DNA from: Leptolyngbya sp. PCC 6406
Lineage (GTDB): Bacteria; Cyanobacteriota; Cyanobacteriia; Phormidesmidales; Phormidesmidaceae
Direction of reading: 5' to 3'
Length of the DNA stretch: 64,000 nucleotides
Assembly: GCF_000332095.2 (NCBI RefSeq)
Contig: NZ_KI913949.1
Span: 3,284,512 to 3,348,511, forward strand
A model generated the notes under the pieces. The model ran no database searches. It had not been told where the DNA came from and worked only from the letters and a program-made list of their open reading frames with translations. Numbering within the stretch: the stretch's first letter is position 1; every line of letters begins with the position of its first letter. Below, piece by piece: positions 58,037 to 64,000 of this stretch. Both the position numbers and the translations under genes were made by a program.

Positions 58037-59614
58037 CTAGGGCGTGGGGACAATCCGCAACGTCTCCAGAGCATCTCGCAACCCCGTAATCATGCCGCCC
58101 GCCGCCTGGATCGCCTGAAGCTGGGCCAGGGCTTCAGCGGTGATCACCTCCCCCGGCAGCACCAGGGGAATACCGGGGGGGTAGGGGCAGAGACTATCGG
58201 CACTGATCTGGCCCACCGCCTCCGCTACAGGCACCCGTCGCTGGGGGGCAAAGAATGCCTCCCGAGGCGTGAGGGGGGGACAGGTGATGGGCTTTGACCG
58301 GCCTCTGGCCATCGCGGATCTTGACCCAAAGTTTGAGGCAGAGTTTGGGGCAAAACTTGGGGCAGAACTTGAGGCAGAGCTGGGAGAAAAAGACCGCGCT
58401 GGAACGCCCCCCCTTGCCCCCCTCCGCCCCCCAGAGTCCTGCACCAATTGGGCCAAAGCTTGGACCAGGTGATCAATATCCCCAGCCCTGTTGCCAAAGG
58501 TCAGGATAAAGGTGAGTTGTCGGAGGGTCGGTAACTCCGCCGTCACCCCCCGTTGCCCGTGGAGCCATTCATCGGCGGCAAACCCCGTCAGTCCCAAGGC
58601 CGACACATCCACCGTCAGACGGGTCAGGTCCAGTTGAAACGTCTCCTCCGGTAAAGAGGGATGGGGACTGCCCTGATCTGAGCCCCTCGCCGACAGCACC
58701 CGCAGCGATGATATTTCAGCCAGATTGCTCCTGGCTCGCCCCGCCAGATCCAGCGTGTACTGAAGCAACTCTCGGCCCTGATCGGCCATTTGCTGACGGG
58801 CCGCATCCAAGGAAGCCAGCAGCAGGTAATTGGGGCTAGTGGACTGGGTGAGTTGCAGGGCTTGACAGAGCCGATCCCGATCTACCCGCTGCCCCTGGAC
58901 ATGGAGCATCGCTGCCTGGGTCAGGGCCGCCAGCGTTTTATGGGTGGACTGAATCACCACATCCGCCCCTGCTTCCAGGGCCGACTCCGGCAGGTCAGGG
59001 TGAAACCCCAGATGGGCTCCGTGGGCCGCATCCACGATCAGCACCGCCCCATGGTCATGGACGAGGCGGGCGATTGCCCCCAGATTGCTGGCCATGCCCT
59101 GGTAACTGGGGGACACCACCAGCACCACCTGAATGTCAGGCACTTGGGCCAATGCTGCCGCCACCTGGGACGGTGTCAGCCCCCAGGCCAGATCCCAATC
59201 TGGGTCCGTCATCGGCTCCACAAATACGGGAGTTGCCCCCGACAATACCAGGGCTGACAGCACGGACCCATGGACATTTCTCGGCACTAGAATCCGATCC
59301 TCTGGGCCGCAGGTGGTCAGCACCGCTGCTTCGATGCCGCAGGTGGAGCCATTGGCCAAAAAATAGGTCGCTTCCGCCCCAAAGGTTTGGGCCGCGAGAT
59401 CCTGCGCCGCCCGAATCGGTCCCGTCGGGGCGAATAAATTGTCCAGATCCGGCAATTCCGGCAAGTCGGCCCCTAAGGCCACCGATCCCACTAAGGCCCG
59501 CAACGCCGCCGAAGCCCCTTGGCCCCGCTTGTGCCCCGGTGTATGGAAGGCGGTGGTCTGCCGCTGTGCTGCTGCCATTAGGGCGGATAGCAGTGGCGTG
59601 GAATCAGGGTCCAT
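58037..59614 (-). CDS. Orn/Lys/Arg decarboxylase-family PLP enzyme
   Basis: 525 residues. Fold type I: FHTPGHKRGQGASAALR, LANGSTCGIEAAVLTTC, VVSPSYQGMASNLGAIARLVHDHGAVLIVDAAHGAHLGFHPDLP, PLP-binding QSTHKTLAALTQAAMLHVQG. The C-terminal domain ends AGGMITGLRDALETLRIV. It lacks the wing domain of biosynthetic enzymes, as do many cyanobacterial members annotated as lysine/arginine decarboxylase; the substrate is uncertain. A Ser/Ala/Pro/Arg insertion (about residues 395-440) arises from degenerate 12-base repeats (about 58320-58390) and a palindromic repeat, a feature not expected in the family. Confidence 0.9.
   Translation of the reverse strand: MDPDSTPLLSALMAAAQRQTTAFHTPGHKRGQGASAALRALVGSVALGADLPELPDLDNLFAPTGPIRAAQDLAAQTFGAEATYFLANGSTCGIEAAVLTTCGPEDRILVPRNVHGSVLSALVLSGATPVFVEPMTDPDWDLAWGLTPSQVAAALAQVPDIQVVLVVSPSYQGMASNLGAIARLVHDHGAVLIVDAAHGAHLGFHPDLPESALEAGADVVIQSTHKTLAALTQAAMLHVQGQRVDRDRLCQALQLTQSTSPNYLLLASLDAARQQMADQGRELLQYTLDLAGRARSNLAEISSLRVLSARGSDQGSPHPSLPEETFQLDLTRLTVDVSALGLTGFAADEWLHGQRGVTAELPTLRQLTFILTFGNRAGDIDHLVQALAQLVQDSGGRRGARGGVPARSFSPSSASSSAPSFAPNSASNFGSRSAMARGRSKPITCPPLTPREAFFAPQRRVPVAEAVGQISADSLCPYPPGIPLVLPGEVITAEALAQLQAIQAAGGMITGLRDALETLRIVPTP
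58291..58393. repeat. 12-bp degenerate tandem repeats plus palindrome inside a coding region
   Basis: The palindromic unit TTTGACCGGCCTCTGGCCAT lies at about 58291-58311; then TTTGAGGCAGAG, TTTGGGGCAAAA, CTTGGGGCAGAA, CTTGAGGCAGAG and CTGGGAGAAAA follow in tandem (about 58334-58393). In the decarboxylase they encode a Ser/Ala/Pro/Asn insertion. Confidence 0.75.
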
Positions 59615-59809
59615 GTCCCTCCCTCACCCTGGGCTACTGTGTACACACATCTCGGTGCTTACCCCGCAGGGGTTAGTAGGAAGCTGCCTTCTGCCTTTCT
59701 GTCCTAGTGGTCTGTCAATCAATGATTGACGGGTGACCGAAATCCTGGAGTTTGGTTGGGGTTCAATTTTGAGGGTCTTCGATCCGTCAAAATTTTCCTG
59801 ACGGAACAC

Positions 59810-59952
59810 TAATACTCTGCGGCGGAAATACCCTGGCCGTTCTATCGTGGCACACTCGGCCCCTCACCCTAGCCCTCTCCCCTTGGGAGAGGGGACCGGA
59901 AAATGTTGGGCTGACGCGACAATAGTGGACTGATTTACGCCCTGCGGTACTA
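59810..59952 (-). repeat. MITE-like dispersed repeat, copy 3 of 3
   Basis: Inverted relative to copies 1 and 2; its outer ends read TAGTACCGCAGGGCG and, at the other side, CGCAGAGTATTA. It keeps the CCCCTCTCCC...GGGAGAGG hairpin. The TAGTAC end supplies the stop codon (TAG) of the adjacent YbjQ-like gene. Confidence 0.88.
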
Positions 59953-60405
59953 GGGGCGAATTCCGGTGCCATAGGCGATGACCTCCACCGCCACCACACC
60001 TTGGTCTGTCCCCTGGCCCCCCAACTCTGAAGTCTCAAGTCGCACATTGACCACTTCCGTAGCTCCCCATGCGATCGCATCTGCCTTCATCCGCAAAATC
60101 GCCTCCCGTCGTCCCCGTTCTACCAGGGTTTCAAAGCCCCGGATGCGGCCCCCAAAGATATTCACAAACCCCGCCACAACGGTCTTGAAATAGTCCGAAG
60201 AGATAACCACACTGCCCACAAACAGGCGGGCATGGCCCGCCTGGGGCAGGGGTGTTTTAGCGCCAATGTTATTGATGAGAATCTGGCGGGTTTGATATTC
60301 CCGTTGCTTCAGGGACTTGAAATGCTGTCGTTCTGTGGCGCTGCCGACAAAGTAGCCCAGCCCTAACAGAATTGCAAAAATGATCAGCCCAATAAACTCT
60401 CCCAT
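59950..60405 (-). CDS. YbjQ-family (heavy-metal-binding domain) protein with membrane anchor
   Basis: 151 residues. An N-terminal membrane helix (about 5-20, GLIIFAILLGLGYFVG) precedes a YbjQ/DUF74 domain with the pattern VGSVVISSDYFKTVVAGFVNIFGGRIRGFETLVERGRREAILRMKADAIAWGATEVVNVRLETSEL...VVAVEVIAYGTGI. Role unknown; metal binding is predicted for the family, and the pentameric fold can be membrane-linked. It follows a second YbjQ gene by 9 bases, so the two form an operon. The stop codon lies in the end of a MITE-like repeat. Confidence 0.88.
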   Translation of the reverse strand: MGEFIGLIIFAILLGLGYFVGSATERQHFKSLKQREYQTRQILINNIGAKTPLPQAGHARLFVGSVVISSDYFKTVVAGFVNIFGGRIRGFETLVERGRREAILRMKADAIAWGATEVVNVRLETSELGGQGTDQGVVAVEVIAYGTGIRP

Positions 60406-60414
60406 GGGGTTTTA

Positions 60415-60789
60415 TTACTCCACCCGCACTGCCGTGCCGTAGGCAAATAGTTCCGCTGCCCCCTGGGTTAGGGAGGAGGTACCAAAGCGGATATTGACCA
60501 CCGCATTTGCCCCCTTTTGGAGCGCCTCCTGCATCATGCGTTGGGTCGCCTCTTGACGGGCCTCCTGTAAAAGTTCCGTATAGCCCTTGAGTTCGCCCCC
60601 AACTAGGTTCTTGAACCCGGCGGCAATGTCGCGCCCGATATGCTTAGCCCGCACTGTGCTGCCTTGGACCAGCCCGAGGTGCTGCACGATGGTTCTGCCG
60701 GGAACACCCTCTAGGGTAGTCAAAATTAGTGCACCGCCAGCGGCGGGGGATCGTCCGGTCACAGCATACCTCCTAGGGTTGCTTAGCAA
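60415..60789 (-). CDS. YbjQ-family protein, soluble
   Basis: 124 residues. Same domain as its downstream neighbour but without a membrane anchor: LILTTLEGVPGRTIVQHLGLVQGSTVRAKHIGRDIAAGFKNLVGGELKGYTELLQEARQEATQRMMQEALQKGANAVVNIRFGTSSL...LFAYGTAV. All core features of the family are kept. The pair may form mixed oligomers at the membrane (inference). First gene of the two-gene operon. Confidence 0.9.
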   Translation of the reverse strand: MLSNPRRYAVTGRSPAAGGALILTTLEGVPGRTIVQHLGLVQGSTVRAKHIGRDIAAGFKNLVGGELKGYTELLQEARQEATQRMMQEALQKGANAVVNIRFGTSSLTQGAAELFAYGTAVRVE

Positions 60790-60943
60790 GGGAATCTCTG
60801 CATCCTAGACAGCCTAGGGGCAGAGATAGGTTTTTGTAATGTTTTTTACGAATGTAGACTGAATCCCGGCGGATCCCCAGGTTTTTCCACCCTGGTTGCC
60901 GTCACACTGGAGGTAACTGCCATTCATGGAAGGAGGTTCGACT

Positions 60944-61777
60944 ATGGCCATCTCGACAGCTCAGGGCAAGGCGGAGTGGGGCTGGGCGATCGCGACCTTG
61001 GTGGGCATTGGGGCCACCCTGGCGGTGAATACGCTGTCCAATATTTTCCCGCCCGGTGGCAAGGCTGTCGGGGAGATTGCCAACACGACCCTGGCGGGGG
61101 TGCTGATTACGCCAGCGAACTATGCCTTTGCCATTTGGGGGCTGATCTATGGGGGATTGATCGCCTATGGGGTCTATCAATTACGTTGCCAACGTCGTCA
61201 TAGCCGCAGTACTGATCTGAATGGTCACAACTCTGCCCTGGTTCAGGAAAGCCGTATCCTGGGGGCTGTCAGTCGTCTGCTGCTGCTGGCCTGTGGGGCG
61301 CAGATTCTCTGGATTTTTCTCTTCACATTGCAGTTTTTCACCCTGTCGATTGTGGCGATGCTGGGGATTTTGCTGCCGCTGATGGTGGCCTATCTGCGGC
61401 TAGAGATCGGTCAAGTCCCCAGTCGTCGCGCCCGCCGCTGGTTTGTGAACTATCCCTTCAGTGTCTATCTCGCCTGGATCTCGGTGGCGACGGTGATTAA
61501 TGTGGCCTCGGCCCTCTATGCCGCTGGTTGGCAGGGTTGGGGGCTGGGGCCGGAGACCTGGACGGTGATCATGGTGGCGGTGACGGCAGCGATCGCGGCG
61601 GTGGTGGTGTGGCAACGGCGAGATGTGGCCTTTACCCTGGTGTATCTCTGGGCCTATGGTGCGATCGCGGTTCGCCATAGCGATCAGCCCTTGATCTGGG
61701 GCAGTACTGCGATCGCCGCCGCCCTGCTCTTAGCCCTGTTGGGATGGCGCTGCACTGCTAATCCAGCAACCAGGTAA
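60944..61777 (+). CDS. TspO/MBR-like tryptophan-rich sensory protein homologue
   Basis: 277 residues from ATG at 60944, which is preceded by GGAGG; a longer start at 60926 would include that site in the coding region. Seven to eight hydrophobic helices. The region LITPANYAFAIWGLIYGGLIAYGVYQL carries the AFAIWGxIYxGL pattern of the extended TspO-like family found in cyanobacteria, and WTVIMVAVTAAIAAVVVWQRRDVAFTLVYLWAYGAIAV the later helices. Function may involve porphyrin or stress signalling; this is by family analogy only. Its last 20 bases overlap the ancestral end of the convergent Uma2 gene. Confidence 0.82.
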   Translation: MAISTAQGKAEWGWAIATLVGIGATLAVNTLSNIFPPGGKAVGEIANTTLAGVLITPANYAFAIWGLIYGGLIAYGVYQLRCQRRHSRSTDLNGHNSALVQESRILGAVSRLLLLACGAQILWIFLFTLQFFTLSIVAMLGILLPLMVAYLRLEIGQVPSRRARRWFVNYPFSVYLAWISVATVINVASALYAAGWQGWGLGPETWTVIMVAVTAAIAAVVVWQRRDVAFTLVYLWAYGAIAVRHSDQPLIWGSTAIAAALLLALLGWRCTANPATR

Positions 61778-61806
61778 AAATAGTCTCCACCCCTAGCTCG
61801 ATATCC

Positions 61807-62872
61807 GGCACTGTCAGCTTAGGGGGTGAGAGCTAGACTGTAGATGCAGCAAGCCTTAAGCCCAATGCACTGTATTTATTGCCAGAGTGAAGAGGTCGTC
61901 AAGAACGGTAGCAAAACCTTGAAGAGCGATCAAGTCGTGCAACGCTACCTCTGTAAGACGTGTGGCCGTCGCTTCAATGAACGTAGCGGTACCCCGATGG
62001 CCCGCCTACGAACGCCAGCAGCCACGGTAGAGATGGCCCTGAATGCCAGAGGCGAAGGTCTTGGCATCAGAGCCGCCGCTAGGGTCGTGGGGACATCCCC
62101 GAGCAGTATTAGCGCTTGGGAAGAGCGCTTATCATCTCATCTGCCCGCCTGGTCTCCCCCTGCACCTGAGGGCGGAGAAGTCACCATAGAGGGCGATGAA
62201 CTCTATACCCGGGTGGGAGAGAACCTTCCCCCCGAAGCCTCAGAAGGCTGGACGATCAGCTTCATTGAGCGAGAGAGTCGTTACTGGCTAGAAGCCAGTG
62301 CGGGACTCAAGGCGGCTCAGTTGTTTGAGCAGGGGGTGGAGCGGGCCTGGCAGTGGGCTGTGTCCAGTGCTTGGATTCGATGGTTTACCGATGGCGAGCG
62401 GCGCTATGGCAAGGAATTGTGGAAACTGGCCAGCGTCTATCTACCGAGCCACCTGACCTCAGAGGCATATCCCTATCAGAAGGTCTGGCGTGAAGGTTTA
62501 GAAGTGGCCATCAAGATCAAAGGCTCTCAAGGCAAGGCCCGGGTGGAGTGGCTCCAAGTGGAGCATCCCTGGACAGCGATGAGTTCCATAGCAGAGGTTC
62601 ATGCCAATCACCTTGAAGCCTTTAACAGTGCCTTGAGGCGTCGAGCAACGGCCTATCGAAGACGTCAGAACCACTACGCTAAGCAGTTAGAAGGATTGCA
62701 GCGGGCTTTAAATGTACAGCGCCTGATTCACAACTGGGTGCGGCCCCATTGGAGTTTAGGCAAAGCCAGAACACCAGCAATGGCAATGGGATTCATTCAG
62801 CGCCCACTGAAAATCTCTGAGATCCTCTTATCCAGAGGATTTGAATGGATCACCCCTTAACAGGACAGTGCC
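61807..62872 (+). mobile_element. IS1-like insertion sequence, complete
   Basis: 1066 bp bounded by inverted repeats (GGCACTGTCAGCTTAGGGGG left; the right end as complement GGCACTGTCCTGTTAAGGGG). It is flanked by an 8-bp duplication CGATATCC (61799-61806 and 62873-62880), as expected for IS1-family insertion. One intact transposase gene. It has inserted into the 3' end of a Uma2 gene. Confidence 0.92.
61844..62860 (+). CDS. IS1-like transposase (single ORF)
   Basis: 338 residues. An N-terminal zinc finger (CIYCQSEEVVKNGSKTLKSDQVVQRYLCKTCGRRFNER) is followed by a helix-turn-helix (GIRAAARVVGTSPSSISAWEERL) and the DDE region (VTIEGDELYTRVGEN first Asp, WIRWFTDGERRYGKEL second Asp, then HANHLEAFNSALRRRATAYRRRQNHYAK with the Glu). 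ISs of this size encode InsA and InsB domains in one frame. Complete, no frameshift. Confidence 0.88.
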   Translation: MQQALSPMHCIYCQSEEVVKNGSKTLKSDQVVQRYLCKTCGRRFNERSGTPMARLRTPAATVEMALNARGEGLGIRAAARVVGTSPSSISAWEERLSSHLPAWSPPAPEGGEVTIEGDELYTRVGENLPPEASEGWTISFIERESRYWLEASAGLKAAQLFEQGVERAWQWAVSSAWIRWFTDGERRYGKELWKLASVYLPSHLTSEAYPYQKVWREGLEVAIKIKGSQGKARVEWLQVEHPWTAMSSIAEVHANHLEAFNSALRRRATAYRRRQNHYAKQLEGLQRALNVQRLIHNWVRPHWSLGKARTPAMAMGFIQRPLKISEILLSRGFEWITP

Positions 62873-63395
62873 CGATATCCAGAGCAAACGTCGGCACCGG
62901 CAATTGTTGATTGGGTAGATCAAAAACCAACGTCTGTTGACGAGGCTGATAAACAAACACCGTCCTCTCCTCAGGATCAATGAGCCACCCCATCTCAGTG
63001 CCATGATCGAGGCAATGCAAAATATTTTTCGTAACCTTCGTCTGGCTTTGCTCCGGGGATAGAATCTCAATAGTCCAGTCGGGAGGGCGCAGGAACACAT
63101 TCGCGACTTCGCCATTGTCATCCCGAGAGATATGTTCCCAAGTGAATACCGCCACATCAGGAACCGTTGATCTGCCGCCAAAGGTGCAGCGCAACTCTGA
63201 AAATGCTCGGGCCACCCGCTGGGTCTTAAGTCCAGCATTCACCGCCGTAGACAGTTCTGTCTGAATGGAGCTGTGCTTCCCCTGGGGCATCGGCTTCTGA
63301 ATAATTTGTCCCTGAATATATTCACTAGCAGGTCTTGTTTCCGGCAGTTCCAGAAACGCGGCCAAAGTCAGGGGTTTAACCGACGTGCTTACCAT
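62850..63395 (-). CDS. Uma2-family endonuclease-like protein, C-terminus replaced by IS insertion
   Basis: 181 residues. Uma2 signatures: LAAFLELPETRPASEYIQGQIIQKPMPQGKHSSIQTEL, TVPDVAVFTWEHIS (catalytic Asp), PPDWTIEILSPEQSQTKVTKNILHCLDHGTEMGWLIDPEERTVFVY (Glu and Asp). The last residues after LDI (GHCPVKG) come from the IS1-like element. Removing it with one target copy gives LDIELGVETIFTWLLD then a stop at 61758, a canonical Uma2 ending. Since only the final helix is altered, the protein may still be functional. Confidence 0.85.
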   Translation of the reverse strand: MVSTSVKPLTLAAFLELPETRPASEYIQGQIIQKPMPQGKHSSIQTELSTAVNAGLKTQRVARAFSELRCTFGGRSTVPDVAVFTWEHISRDDNGEVANVFLRPPDWTIEILSPEQSQTKVTKNILHCLDHGTEMGWLIDPEERTVFVYQPRQQTLVFDLPNQQLPVPTFALDIGHCPVKG

Positions 63396-63738
63396 CCAAA
63401 TACGCTTCCAGAGTTTTAGATAAGTAGGTAGGTGAAATTAAACTCACACTCGCGTTGGGGTTCGACTCCGCTCACCCCGCATATTCAGGCATTGAGGGCT
63501 AAGCGAAGGACTCGTAGGTTGGGTGAAACGAAGGGTCACCCAACAGCGGTGGGCCATGTTGGGTTCCGCTAGCGCTGCACCCAATCTACAAAATTAGGTT
63601 TGACAGACCCCTAGGGCGTGTGGACAATCCTCGGCGAAACCCTTGCTGGGCAGGTATGAACACGCCCGCTTTATTGAATCGAGCTAGGGGCTGTAGCCCT
63701 CTTGCCATCAGGAGTCCAGCTTTAATTGTCCATCGCCT
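63396..63738. repeat. intergenic region with REP palindromes
   Basis: GTAGGTTGGGTGAAACGAAG and GTCACCCAACAGCG (about 63510-63545) and GTTGGGTTCCGCTAGCGCTG with ACCCAATCTAC (about 63559-63589) are REP-type palindromes of the same family as those around the RAYT gene. No gene is seen; the promoter of the Uma2 gene should lie at about 63400-63450. Confidence 0.75.
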
Positions 63739-64000
63739 CTAGTTGCCGGATGCGATCGCAACGGCCTGACGGGCATTGCTAGTGTCCGGCCCACTGTTCA
63801 TCAGGGAGTGAAAAGGGGAGGATGCTTCTTCTTCCTCCTCTAAAGCCAACCGCTCACAGGGAATGGTGTCAGAGAGAATTGAACTGGCCATCATGCCCGT
63901 GTGAATCTCTAGCTGCGCCTCCTGAAGGGCTTCAAACAGCAGCTTTTGACCAGGAAATACAACCCGCTCGAAATACCAATTGGGAATATTGGTGATGCGA
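63739..64000 (-). CDS. DUF1830 protein, 5' part beyond window edge
   Basis: About 87 C-terminal residues. ITNIPNWYFERVVFPGQKLL, then FEALQEAQLEIHTGMMASSI and LSDTIPCERL match DUF1830, a small cyanobacterial family of unknown function. The acidic run (LEEEEEASS) and the tail to the TAG stop at 63739 are variable. Start lies outside the window. Confidence 0.88.
   Translation of the reverse strand, partial: RITNIPNWYFERVVFPGQKLLFEALQEAQLEIHTGMMASSILSDTIPCERLALEEEEEASSPFHSLMNSGPDTSNARQAVAIASGN

Overview
The window is chromosomal DNA of a cyanobacterium. The evidence is frequent HIP1 octamers (GCGATCGC), several families largely confined to cyanobacteria (DUF1830, DUF928, DUF3598, a PatX-like peptide, RAYT/REP and Uma2 families) and heptameric intergenic repeats. 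Base composition is moderately GC-rich. No heterocyst, photosystem or ribosomal genes are present, so I do not assign a genus. The region is unusually rich in mobile and repetitive DNA: five transposase loci, several MITE-like families, REP palindromes and many gene fragments.

Layout. 1-3.65 kb: IS66-type transposase cut by the window edge, a small heat-shock protein, a MITE, and an intact IS4-type element with a 9-bp target duplication. 3.7-17.9 kb (minus strand): the main system, one half of a contractile injection system (phage-tail-like, eCIS type). Transcription order is sheath, three tandem tube-family proteins, two paralogous tail-assembly (chaperone-like) proteins, a 45-residue DUF6760-like protein, a CHASE2 membrane protein, an 83-residue protein, a fourth tube-family protein, a 1433-residue Pro/Ser-rich repeat protein, an Afp7-like tube protein and a VgrG-like spike. 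Baseplate wedge, tape measure, cap and AAA+ ATPase genes are absent here and must lie elsewhere if the machine is functional.

18-28 kb: housekeeping and accessory genes (Uma2 nuclease, lysS, HxlR regulator with two palindromic operator candidates, TPR protein, Tat-exported metacaspase with DUF4384, tpiA, MinD/ParA-like ATPase, EI24 membrane protein). 28.2-35.1 kb: a plus-strand glycan gene cluster (one GT4, three GT2, a sulfotransferase-like P-loop protein, an aldo/keto reductase, an unknown), with an AT-rich centre suggesting transfer. 35.2-38 kb: a candidate PatX-like peptide, a Na+/H+ antiporter with a TrkA-N domain, tRNA-Gly(TCC). 38.2-44.6 kb: a two-partner-secretion outer membrane protein followed by three DUF928 genes; relics between them show a segmental duplication.

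45-54 kb: a scrapyard zone with a deacetylase, a truncated epimerase, an IS1 fragment, a valyl-tRNA synthetase fragment, a PD-(D/E)XK nuclease, a RAYT transposase flanked by REPs and split by another IS with a 5-bp duplication, and a toxin-antitoxin relic. 54-64 kb: pyrB, moaE, a shrinking IS, cbiT, an Orn/Lys/Arg decarboxylase, two YbjQ proteins, a TspO-like protein, and an IS1-like element that has clipped the end of a Uma2 gene. The window ends inside a DUF1830 gene.

The most notable observations are the eCIS half-locus with its giant repeat protein, the in-frame spread of intergenic palindromic repeats into protein-coding sequence, and the several insertions that can be reversed on paper to restore canonical reading frames.
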